Source of the DNA: Bacteroidota bacterium
Lineage (GTDB): Bacteria; Bacteroidota; Bacteroidia; CAIKAF01
DNA length: 64,000 nucleotides
Direction: 5' to 3'
Assembly (NCBI GenBank): GCA_023432985.1
Contig: JAEZEQ010000002.1
Location: forward strand, 1 to 64,000
The notes beneath the pieces were generated by a model. The model had not been told where the DNA came from. It saw only the letters and a list, made by a program, of their open reading frames with translations, and ran no database searches. The translations under genes were made by a program, and so were the position numbers. Position 1 is the stretch's first letter; every line of letters starts with the position of its first letter. Positions 44,309 through 51,727 of the stretch are shown here, one piece after another.

Positions 44309-44956
44309 ATGCTCATAGAAAAAGATACGAATAAAAAACTGGTTGATATACTCATTGCAGAGAATAATTTTTTAGTTAGACAAGGCCTACATGCTATATT
44401 TACCGAGGAAGACGGATACAGGATTGTTGGTGATACGGAGAATTATGATCAAATGTTGGAGCATGTTTCCTTGTACAAACCCCGTGTTTTAATCATAGGA
44501 GTTAATCTACAAAGCGGATCTATACTGTCTTATATACAGCAGGTATTGGTTTTACATCCGGAGGTGAAAATTTTGGTAATCGATATAAAAGAAGATGTTT
44601 CAGAAATATTGAGTTTACTGAAAGTGGGCGTACATGGATATATATTGAAGCAATGCGACAAGTCTGAAATTATGGATGCCATGCGTGCCATGTTGAGGGG
44701 GTCTAATTTTTATTGCCACAATGTCATGAAGCTGAATAAGACCTTGAGCGAACGCACGGTATTGCTTACCCAGCGGGAGTTGCAGGTTTTGAATTTAATA
44801 TCAGAGGGATTGACCAATAAAGAAATTGCCGAGAAAATATTTTTAAGCGATCATACCGTTGCATCGCATAGAAAAAATCTGATGAAAAAATTCGAAGCGA
44901 CCAATAATGTCGATTTAGTCATAAAGGCCATAAAAGAGCAAATCATATTTCCATAG
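44309..44956 (+). CDS. LuxR-type response regulator with degenerate receiver
   Basis: A 215-residue regulator. The C-terminal LuxR helix-turn-helix is intact (LTQRELQVLNLISEGLTNKEIAEKI). The receiver fold is kept (ILIAENNFLVRQGLHAIF, GVHGYILKQCDKSEI with the conserved Lys), but the phospho-acceptor strand reads VLIIGVNLQSG: Gly stands where Asp is required. It cannot be switched by Asp phosphorylation in the standard way. No kinase gene is adjacent. The chosen ATG (44309) is preferred to the TTG at 44303, which overlaps the -7 box. It is divergent from accC. Confidence 0.88.
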   Translation: MLIEKDTNKKLVDILIAENNFLVRQGLHAIFTEEDGYRIVGDTENYDQMLEHVSLYKPRVLIIGVNLQSGSILSYIQQVLVLHPEVKILVIDIKEDVSEILSLLKVGVHGYILKQCDKSEIMDAMRAMLRGSNFYCHNVMKLNKTLSERTVLLTQRELQVLNLISEGLTNKEIAEKIFLSDHTVASHRKNLMKKFEATNNVDLVIKAIKEQIIFP

Positions 44957-45049
44957 GATAAAAAAAATATTCAGATTCTGTGTCGGCAATTCGTTTATGT
45001 CGAAATTTTTCTTATTTTCACTCCATTCATAATTTAAAACAATACACAT

Positions 45050-45616
45050 ATGGAAGCTTGGTGGGAAGGCCTGACCATTATGAATAAAGTTGTAATGGTA
45101 ATTGCCCTGATATCCTCTTTGATATTTTTGATACAAACCGTACTCACTTTTGTGGGGATGGATTCAGGAGGAGATTTTGATGCTGATTTTGATGGAGATA
45201 TGGATGCGGACACGCCTTTTCAGCTCTTTAGTTTCAGAAATTTAATAAACTTTTTACTTGGATTTTCGTGGAGTATTATTGCATTGCAGGGGCTTATCAG
45301 CAATACGATAGTATTGGTACTTGTAGCGGCTTTGATAGGTGCTGCATTAGTTGCGGGGGTCATGTACATGATGTTTTTCATGATGAAACTGCAGCAGAGT
45401 GGAACCATGAAAATTGAAGAAGCGGTTGGGAAAAACGCCGTGGTTTATCTCAGTATTCCGGCAAATAAAACCGGAGTAGGTAAAGTGCACGTGAAATTAC
45501 AGAAAACATTGCGCGAACTGGATGCGATTACCTCCGGGGAAGAAATAGAAACCGGAGCTATGGTAGTGGTTTCTGATGTGTATGAAAATACCATACTAAT
45601 TGTACATAAAATCTAA
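45050..45616 (+). CDS. NfeD/YqiJ-like membrane protein with OB-fold domain
   Basis: A 188-residue membrane protein with three or four spans (about 14-36, 60-85, 85-115), an acidic loop (GGDFDADFDGDMDAD) and a soluble C-terminal OB-like beta domain (about 125-188). Such NfeD/YqiJ proteins pair with flotillin-type SPFH proteins, and here the flotillin gene follows by 11 bp. The pair is thought to organise membrane microdomains. The family call is by layout and neighbour rather than a strong motif. Confidence 0.8.
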   Translation: MEAWWEGLTIMNKVVMVIALISSLIFLIQTVLTFVGMDSGGDFDADFDGDMDADTPFQLFSFRNLINFLLGFSWSIIALQGLISNTIVLVLVAALIGAALVAGVMYMMFFMMKLQQSGTMKIEEAVGKNAVVYLSIPANKTGVGKVHVKLQKTLRELDAITSGEEIETGAMVVVSDVYENTILIVHKI

Positions 45617-45627
45617 ATCTTAAATAT

Positions 45628-47172
45628 ATGGAATTGCTTATCCCCATTGTGGTTATTGCCCTTGTCTTTGTTGTTACCTTTGCAGCTATTTTATCGCGCT
45701 ATAAGCGTTGTCCTTCCGATAAAATTTTGGTTATATACGGAAAAACAGGTAGAAAAGCCGACGGCGGAATTTCGTCCGCTAAATGTATACATGGTGGTGC
45801 GGCCTTTATTGTGCCTGTATTGCAGAGTTATGCATTTCTCGATTTAAAACCGATCAGCATTGAAGCCAATTTGGTGAATGCTCTTTCGAAACAAAATATT
45901 CGTGTGGATGTACCTTGTCGTTTTACGGTGGCTATATCGACCGAACTTGAAATTATGAACAATGCCGCTGAGCGTTTGTTGGGTTTAACGGCCGGACAAA
46001 TACAAGAGTTGACCAAAGATATTTTATTTGGTCAATTACGTTTGGTTGTGGCCACTATGGATATTGAAGAAATCAACGCCGATCGGGATAAATTTCTTTC
46101 GAATGTTGCCAAAAATGTAGATTCGGAATTGAGAAAAATCGGATTGAAATTAATCAACGTTAACGTTACCGACCTTAGAGACGAGAGTGGTTATATAGAG
46201 GCATTGGGTAAAGAAGCTGCGGCTAAGGCCATCAATGATGCCAAGAAAAGTGTGGCCGAACAAGAGAAATTCGGAGAAATTGGAAAAGCCATTGCCGACA
46301 GAGAAAAAGACGTACAAATAGCTGAAACAGAAAGAGACCGGGATATAGAAATTGCATCGGCGGTTAAAGATCGGGAGGTTATGATTGCTGCTGCCAAGAA
46401 AGATGAATCCATTGGAAAGGCGGAGGCCGATAAAGAATCACGTATTAAAATTGCCGAGAATAACGCCCTTGCGGTAACCGGGGAAAATAAGGCATTGATT
46501 GATATTGCCGCGTCGGATGCCTTACGCCGAGAAAAAGAAGCCGAAGCGATGAAGATTGCTATTGCCGCCGAGAAAGTTCAACAAGCTAAAGCCTTGGAAG
46601 AGGCTTATAAAGCCGAACAATTGGCCGAATTAGAAAGAGCAGAAAGAGAGCGCGCTTCGCAAAAAGCCAATATTGTGGTACCGGCCGAGATTGCAAAAGA
46701 AAAAGCAATCATCGATGCAGAAGCAGAAGCTGAAAAAGTTAGAAGAGAAGCTAAAGGTGAAGCCGATGCCATTTATGCAAAAATGGATGCCGAAGCACGC
46801 GGTATTTATGAAATATTGACCAAGCAGGCCGAAGGATATCAGAGAATTGTTCAGGCTGCAGGCGGAGATCCAACCAAAGCGGTGACCTTCCTGATTGCAG
46901 ATAAACTGCCCGAATTGGTGCGTACGCAGGTAGAAGCGGTGAAGAATATTAAGATTGATAAAATTACGGTTTGGGACGGTAATCAGGGTGGACAAAACGG
47001 ACAGACCAATACGGCCAATTTTATCAGCGGTATGATGAAAAGTGTGCCGCCATTGAATGATTTATTTAATATGGCTGGACTTGAATTGCCGACCTATTTA
47101 AAAGGACAAAATCCGATTGATGCGGACAAGGAAAGCGATTCGGAATCTACAGAAGAAGAAGAAACAAAATAA
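45628..47172 (+). CDS. Flotillin-like SPFH domain protein
   Basis: A 514-residue protein. An N-terminal membrane segment (about 1-22) precedes the SPFH domain (residues about 30-200: CPSDKILVIYGKTGRKADGG, RLLGLTAGQIQELTKDILFGQLR). A long Ala/Glu/Lys coiled-coil region follows (about 200-400) with the flotillin-type EA-rich repeats (KAIIDAEAEAEKVRREAKGE). The C-terminal part is Gln/Asn-rich. Flotillins (YuaG/FloT, YqiK) form oligomeric scaffolds in membrane microdomains. It is in an operon with the NfeD-like gene and ends at a terminator. Confidence 0.93.
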   Translation: MELLIPIVVIALVFVVTFAAILSRYKRCPSDKILVIYGKTGRKADGGISSAKCIHGGAAFIVPVLQSYAFLDLKPISIEANLVNALSKQNIRVDVPCRFTVAISTELEIMNNAAERLLGLTAGQIQELTKDILFGQLRLVVATMDIEEINADRDKFLSNVAKNVDSELRKIGLKLINVNVTDLRDESGYIEALGKEAAAKAINDAKKSVAEQEKFGEIGKAIADREKDVQIAETERDRDIEIASAVKDREVMIAAAKKDESIGKAEADKESRIKIAENNALAVTGENKALIDIAASDALRREKEAEAMKIAIAAEKVQQAKALEEAYKAEQLAELERAERERASQKANIVVPAEIAKEKAIIDAEAEAEKVRREAKGEADAIYAKMDAEARGIYEILTKQAEGYQRIVQAAGGDPTKAVTFLIADKLPELVRTQVEAVKNIKIDKITVWDGNQGGQNGQTNTANFISGMMKSVPPLNDLFNMAGLELPTYLKGQNPIDADKESDSESTEEEETK

Positions 47173-47200
47173 AAAAAGGTCGGATTATTCCGACCTTTTT
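47171..47200 (+). terminator. Rho-independent terminator after the flotillin gene
   Basis: Arms AAGGTCGGA and TCCGACCTT, followed by a T run that starts about 20 bases after the stop. The A run on the other side may also let it serve the convergent DUF4382 gene. Confidence 0.85.
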
Positions 47201-47217
47201 CGCTTTCAATTGGGGGC

Positions 47218-47736
47218 CTATAATGGAAGAATATGTACTTTCTTCAATACCGGTTTTAAGCGATAGGAGCCATTTCCCTGTAAGATTACAGATTCATCGG
47301 CTACAAAATCAAATTTAATTTCGTAATTGGTATTAGCCTGAAAATCATAATTCAAGTTCAATTTTAATCCTGTTTCGTCCTGACTGCTTAATAACAATGG
47401 GAAAGAAACGGAGTCGACCACAATACGGTTGTTTTGTCCCAGTATCAAACGCATCTGATTTACCTTTCCGGCCGGTATAGATCCTCCGGGTACAAGCGTG
47501 GTGTCTACTCCATGTTGCAACTCAAGCAAATTATATATCCCCCCTTGTGTGGGAAGAGATATCCAACCTTGAGCGCTGCTGTGTAAGTCTACGCGCACAA
47601 TCTCCACGTTTACCGAATCAGCCTGAATGGGAGCATCAATCATCTTTACAACAATCTCGCCGGTCTCTCCTGACTTGGCACAAGAAAAAATTAGTAAGGT
47701 CATAAGGGCGCTTCCAAGCAATTTTATCGATTTCAT
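47218..47736 (-). CDS. DUF4382 domain lipoprotein
   Basis: A 172-residue lipoprotein with the signal peptide MKSIKLLGSALMTLLIFSC, its lipobox Cys at 19. The domain is the DUF4382 beta-sandwich: VVKMIDAPIQADSVNVEIVRV, the WISLPTQGGIYNLLEL segment and GKVNQMRLILGQNN. The function of the family is not known. The frame begins at 47766, but ATG 47736 starts the signal peptide. It converges on the flotillin gene. Confidence 0.85.
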   Translation of the reverse strand: MKSIKLLGSALMTLLIFSCAKSGETGEIVVKMIDAPIQADSVNVEIVRVDLHSSAQGWISLPTQGGIYNLLELQHGVDTTLVPGGSIPAGKVNQMRLILGQNNRIVVDSVSFPLLLSSQDETGLKLNLNYDFQANTNYEIKFDFVADESVILQGNGSYRLKPVLKKVHILPL

Positions 47737-47855
47737 AGTTATATATTTTACCGATATCCAATACAAATCCCATGCATTTGATTCTAAAATGCTTACTATG
47801 AATTGGTTTTAAATATCGCTCTAGAAGAATAAATGGGGAATTAAACCCCGATTAG

Positions 47856-47892
47856 GGAAAAAAAATGAGGAATATGTGCATATTCCTCATTT
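47856..47892 (-). terminator. Rho-independent terminator after dps
   Basis: Ten-base perfect arms (47865-47874 and 47881-47890) with a six-base loop, followed on the minus strand by a T run. It lies about 20 bases beyond the dps stop. Confidence 0.8.
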
Positions 47893-47912
47893 GATAATAG
47901 TAGGTTATGGCC

Positions 47913-48383
47913 TTAGGCATTCAAATATGCACTATACATCCAAACCAGTTTTTCTTGTTCCCGAATATAATCACTCATCAAAGCGTTGCTACCTTCGTCT
48001 TCGCTACTGAGGGCAAGTATTTTACGTTCTTTGGCCAAAATCACTGCAAATGCATTCAGAATATTTTCTACTGCTTTTTTTCCGTCCGAAATGCATTCTA
48101 CTTCTTTAATTTTGGCCGTTTTGAAATACTCCGAATATCTTTGTTCGGGCGTACTGCCCAAAGTAAGAATACGTTCTGCAATTTCATCTATTTTAATGTG
48201 CAAATCCGTATATAATTCTTCAAATTTCAGGTGCAATTCAAAAAATTTATCTCCGCGTATATTCCAGTGATATCCTCTTACATTTTGGTAAAAAACAGAA
48301 TATTCAGCGAGGAGTGCATTCAGTTCTTTTGCTAGGGTATTACTTAATTTAGCATCGAGTCCGATATGATTTAATTTTGCCAT
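47913..48383 (-). CDS. dps: Dps family DNA-protection ferritin
   Basis: A 156-residue Dps/ferritin-like protein that oxidises and stores iron and protects DNA under oxidative or starvation stress. The inter-subunit ferroxidase ligands fit VRGYHWNIRG (His), LHLKFEELYTDLHIKIDEIAERI (Asp and Glu) in the expected helices. The length is typical. It has a well-formed promoter with -33 TTG and a strong terminator, so it is a single-gene unit. Confidence 0.93.
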   Translation of the reverse strand: MAKLNHIGLDAKLSNTLAKELNALLAEYSVFYQNVRGYHWNIRGDKFFELHLKFEELYTDLHIKIDEIAERILTLGSTPEQRYSEYFKTAKIKEVECISDGKKAVENILNAFAVILAKERKILALSSEDEGSNALMSDYIREQEKLVWMYSAYLNA

Positions 48384-48405
48384 AATTTTTTTGTTTTGAT
48401 TTCCT

Positions 48406-48413
48406 CAAAGTTA
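48406..48413 (-). promoter_or_regulatory. Bacteroidota promoter for dps
   Basis: Reads TAACTTTG on the minus strand with a TTG (48436-48434) exactly 20 bases further upstream, one of the best two-part promoters in the window. Confidence 0.7.
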
Positions 48414-48484
48414 CTACAAATCAACATTATTCGCAATAAGAATTTCTTATATTATTATTGACAAAAGGAATTAATTGCGTGGAT

Positions 48485-48892
48485 TTAGATCCAGTTGAAT
48501 ACAATATGTTTTTCCATTTCGGGGTGTAGGCTGAGGTAAACGGGACAAGTAAGCGCTGCCTTTTCGAGTATAGCTTTTTCTTTATCCGAGAAGCTGCCTT
48601 GAATCTGAAAATGAATTTCGATTTTTCCGACTTTGCGCGGATTGCTTTGCATATGTTTTACAATTTGCGCTTCGGCTTGGTGGAAAGCGATTTGGTGTGT
48701 ATCGGCTGCAATGCCCATAAGAGTGGCCATGCAAGAAGCCAGAGACACGGTCAATAAATCCGTAGGCGAGAATTTTTCGCCATTGCCTTTATTATCTACC
48801 GGGGCATCTGTTTCGATTTGAGTGCCCGATTGGGTATGGGTGAGCAGGCAACGTAAATTCCCCTTATATGACAGTGTGGCTGTAGTATGCAT
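48485..48892 (-). CDS. OsmC/Ohr-like peroxide-resistance protein
   Basis: A 135-residue OsmC-fold protein. The two redox cysteines of the family are present: Cys54 in SLASCMATLMG and Cys116 in ALTCPVYLSL. PTDLLTVSLASC is the standard core helix. These proteins reduce organic peroxides with dihydrolipoamide or other thiols. The gene is divergent from lipoyl synthase (69 bp between start codons), a suggestive pairing given the dihydrolipoamide link, although that link is inference. Confidence 0.9.
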   Translation of the reverse strand: MHTTATLSYKGNLRCLLTHTQSGTQIETDAPVDNKGNGEKFSPTDLLTVSLASCMATLMGIAADTHQIAFHQAEAQIVKHMQSNPRKVGKIEIHFQIQGSFSDKEKAILEKAALTCPVYLSLHPEMEKHIVFNWI

Positions 48893-48956
48893 GTTTTTAT
48901 ATTTCTTTAATACTACAAATATCCATAAAATCGGCCAAGGAACAAATCAAATTCAG

Positions 48957-48964
48957 TAACTTTG
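48957..48964 (+). promoter_or_regulatory. Bacteroidota -7 box for lipA
   Basis: TAACTTTG is an exact TAnnTTTG match nine bases before the lipA ATG, implying a very short leader. Confidence 0.6.
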
Positions 48965-48973
48965 CCTCCAATT

Positions 48974-49858
48974 ATGAATAAGGAAAATCCATCCGTATCG
49001 AATAGCGGAGAAACACGACGTAAGAAACCCGAATGGCTTAGAGTAAAATTGCCGGTGGGCGAGGAGTATAAGCAAGTCAGGAAATTGGTTAGCGATTATA
49101 AATTGCATACCATTTGCGAGAGTGGAAATTGTCCGAATATGGGTGAATGTTGGGGTGCCGGCACAGCTACGCTGATGATACTGGGGAATGTGTGTACCCG
49201 ATCATGCGGATTTTGTGCGGTTTCTACGGGCAAACCCGAGGCCGTAGACCCTTATGAACCCTTACGCGTTGCGAAATCGGTGAAATTAATGGGACTCAAG
49301 CATGCCGTTATAACCAGCGTAGACCGCGATGATTTGAAAGACGGAGGGAGCGAGACCTGGGCCAAAACAGTTGAAACCATACGTAAATTAAACCCCGATA
49401 CAACATTAGAATGTCTTATTCCCGACTTTATGGGGAAATGGGAAAATTTACAACGCATTATAGATGTAGCTCCCGAAATTGTATCGCATAATCTGGAAAC
49501 CGTGCGCAGATTGACCAAAGAAGTGCGCATTCAAGCGAAATATGATCGTAGTTTGGAAGTATTAAAACGTTTGAAAGATGCGGGACTTACTACGAAGTCG
49601 GGCATTATGCTGGGTTTGGGTGAAAGCGAAGAAGAAATCATGGAAGCCATGGATGATTTACGCACTGTGGGTGTACAAATACTTACTCTGGGTCAATATT
49701 TACAACCTACAGTAGAGCATTTACCGGTAGTCGAATTCGTACATCCCGATAAATTTGAAAAATTAGGACGCATTGCCAAAGAGAAAGGCTTCGAATTTGT
49801 CGAAAGCGGTCCACTCGTACGTAGCAGTTACCACGCAGAAAAACATATAAAGAAATAG
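48974..49858 (+). CDS. lipA: Lipoyl synthase
   Basis: Radical SAM enzyme inserting two sulfurs into octanoyl groups on lipoate-dependent enzymes. The auxiliary-cluster cysteines are in CESGNCPNMGEC, the radical SAM motif in CTRSCGFC, and the C-terminal cluster serine in RSSYHAEKH. It is 294 residues from the ATG at 48974; the in-frame TTG at 48962 lies inside the promoter box. No lipB gene is adjacent. Confidence 0.96.
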   Translation: MNKENPSVSNSGETRRKKPEWLRVKLPVGEEYKQVRKLVSDYKLHTICESGNCPNMGECWGAGTATLMILGNVCTRSCGFCAVSTGKPEAVDPYEPLRVAKSVKLMGLKHAVITSVDRDDLKDGGSETWAKTVETIRKLNPDTTLECLIPDFMGKWENLQRIIDVAPEIVSHNLETVRRLTKEVRIQAKYDRSLEVLKRLKDAGLTTKSGIMLGLGESEEEIMEAMDDLRTVGVQILTLGQYLQPTVEHLPVVEFVHPDKFEKLGRIAKEKGFEFVESGPLVRSSYHAEKHIKK

Positions 49859-50041
49859 TAGATTTTTTCCATTTACTAATTATTTGATTTTTTTTTAATG
49901 ATTTTTATCAGGTTATTCATTTTTTTTGTATTTTTAATCTATCCCTAATACAAAAAAGAATACTAACCAATACCTGAATGCCTATGTAACAACCTTTTTC
50001 AAAGTCCCCTCCAATTATTAATCATTTTAATTATTAAGGCC

Positions 50042-50398
50042 ATGTTGATATCCTCAAAAAGTCTAAAGATTAGACTCAACAGTCAGCAAGGGTTTAAAAT
50101 TATTTCAAGTGATGAGATAGTCCGTTTAGAAGCTGAAAGCAACTATACACGATTATTCTTATTGAACGGAGGAGTACATATTGCTTCGAAGACCTTAAAA
50201 GAATTTGAAAACCAACTTGCGGGACATGATTTTATCCGAGTACACAGATCACATTTAATAAATATGGTATATGTGGAAGGATATATGAGTAAAAACGGTG
50301 GAGTTATCCTTATGAAAGATGGAGCAGAAGTCTACGTTTCCAGAGCGAAACATAAAGAATTTCTGAACTGGACTAAGGAACGATATTCTACCTTGTGA
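50042..50398 (+). CDS. Stand-alone LytTR DNA-binding domain protein
   Basis: A 118-residue protein that is essentially one LytTR domain: IISSDEIVRLEAESNYTRLF, LKEFENQLAGHDFIRVHRSH, LINMVYVEGYMSKNGG. LytTR domains usually follow a receiver domain; none is present here and the frame has no room for one. It is preceded by a 183 bp AT-rich gap and ends at a strong terminator. How its activity is controlled is not evident. Confidence 0.88.
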   Translation: MLISSKSLKIRLNSQQGFKIISSDEIVRLEAESNYTRLFLLNGGVHIASKTLKEFENQLAGHDFIRVHRSHLINMVYVEGYMSKNGGVILMKDGAEVYVSRAKHKEFLNWTKERYSTL

Positions 50399-50409
50399 TT
50401 TTTTTTTTG

Positions 50410-50437
50410 AGACCGCTTTTTAGCGGTCTTTTTTTTT
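50410..50437 (+). terminator. Rho-independent terminator after the LytTR gene
   Basis: Arms AGACCGCT and AGCGGTCT with a four-base T loop and a long T run, 11 bases after the stop. The convergent ytxJ stop abuts it. Confidence 0.85.
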
Positions 50438-50759
50438 ATTGAACATACATTTCAAGCACATTATGGTGGCTGGCATGGGCAATACATTTCCCGTTTTTGA
50501 TATGCAGCAATTGCGGGCTCTCGTGTTGAACCGAATAATAATGCGCAATTTCATTCGAAATATCTCGATGATCTAATACATTTACTACGTAAAAAGGCTC
50601 TTTACCCGACCACCCGGCTAATAAACGCTTATAAACCGTATTGCTGATAATACAACGCGGTGAATGCTTGAATACAAAAACACCGTCCCTTTCCGGAGAA
50701 AAAGACAGTGTTCGTATTTGATCTAAATCCTCTAGATTTTGAAGATGATTATCTTTCAA
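50436..50759 (-). CDS. ytxJ: YtxJ-type monothiol bacilliredoxin
   Basis: A 107-residue thioredoxin-fold protein. The active site is FKHSPRCIISNTV with a single cysteine, followed by VNVLDHRDISNEIAHYYSVQHESPQLLHI, including the cis-Pro before the strand. YtxJ/BrxC proteins reverse bacillithiol mixed disulfides. A 41-residue lipoprotein gene lies 12 bp upstream and is probably co-transcribed. Confidence 0.88.
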   Translation of the reverse strand: MKDNHLQNLEDLDQIRTLSFSPERDGVFVFKHSPRCIISNTVYKRLLAGWSGKEPFYVVNVLDHRDISNEIAHYYSVQHESPQLLHIKNGKCIAHASHHNVLEMYVQ

Positions 50760-50771
50760 AATACCAGAAAA

Positions 50772-50897
50772 TTAATGCATTTGTTCACTAGCTGCTTGTG
50801 AACGGTAGGCAGGACAATCTGCACCCGTCTTGCAAGATGAGAGAGAAAGACCGGCTACGAAAAGTAGCAACAAAGCGGAAATGGTTAATTTTTTCAT
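50772..50897 (-). CDS. Small lipoprotein, 41 residues
   Basis: An ATG-initiated frame of 41 codons plus stop. The N-terminus MKKLTISALLLLFVAGLSLS leads into SSC, a clear lipobox at Cys22, leaving a mature peptide of about 20 residues with a second Cys in GADCPAYRS. It is preceded by an A-rich leader and followed 12 bp later by ytxJ. The signal peptide and spacing support a real gene; the function is unknown. Confidence 0.7.
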   Translation of the reverse strand: MKKLTISALLLLFVAGLSLSSCKTGADCPAYRSQAASEQMH

Positions 50898-51054
50898 TAT
50901 AAAGTTTTTTTGTGTGTATGTGCAAATATAGGTTTTGATTGTATTGGATACAAATCCGATTTCACTGAGTTTTTAACAATTTAATTAACGAAGTCTTATC
51001 CATATTCGTATTGAAGCTTTTTTTCTCATCTTTGTTTTTAATTTATTTAACGAA

Positions 51055-51723
51055 ATGCGCCTACTCGATAGCCTTCATCCGGATTGGTTACCCCTTTTTT
51101 CTGCTCAACAAGAATTGCCCTATTTTCTTGAACTGGAGGATTTTGTATTGAACGCGTATGCATCATATCAGGTATTTCCACCTTTTAACCTGCTTTTTAA
51201 TGCCTTTAACCATTGTTTGCCCAGGGATGTAAAGGTGGTTATTCTGGGTCAAGATCCCTATCATGGCGATCATCAGGCACACGGACTCGCATTTTCTGTC
51301 CCCGAGTCGGTTGCTTTTCCGCCTTCGTTGAGAAATATTTTTAAAGAATTGGAACAAGATCTGCATATAAATATCCCCTCAAGCGGAAATCTGGAACATT
51401 GGGCCAATCAAGGCGTTTTATTGTTGAATGCGGTATTGAGTGTGCAAAAGGATATGCCCGCTTCCCATGCTCAAAAAGGATGGGAGGAACTCAGCGATTC
51501 TGTTATCCGTTATCTCAACCTTGAATACAATCATCTTGTCTTTATGCTCTGGGGCAATTATGCCCGATCTAAAAAGAAATTTATTGATGCTTCTCGACAT
51601 TTGATTCTGGAGGCGGCACATCCTTCACCCCTTTCGGCACATCGCGGATTTTTTGGTTGCCGGCATTTTTCAAAGGCGAATGCCTATCTTTCTCAACATC
51701 AAAAAAATCCCATTTCTTGGTAA
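51055..51723 (+). CDS. ung: Uracil-DNA glycosylase (family 1)
   Basis: Excises uracil from DNA. The water-activating loop GQDPYHGDHQAHGLAFSVP and the minor-groove loop HPSPLSAHRGFFGCRHFSKAN are intact; the uracil-binding Asn is in LLLNAVLSV. Its 222 residues are normal. The BamA-like gene starts 4 bp after its stop. Confidence 0.96.
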   Translation: MRLLDSLHPDWLPLFSAQQELPYFLELEDFVLNAYASYQVFPPFNLLFNAFNHCLPRDVKVVILGQDPYHGDHQAHGLAFSVPESVAFPPSLRNIFKELEQDLHINIPSSGNLEHWANQGVLLLNAVLSVQKDMPASHAQKGWEELSDSVIRYLNLEYNHLVFMLWGNYARSKKKFIDASRHLILEAAHPSPLSAHRGFFGCRHFSKANAYLSQHQKNPISW

Positions 51724-51727
51724 AAAT

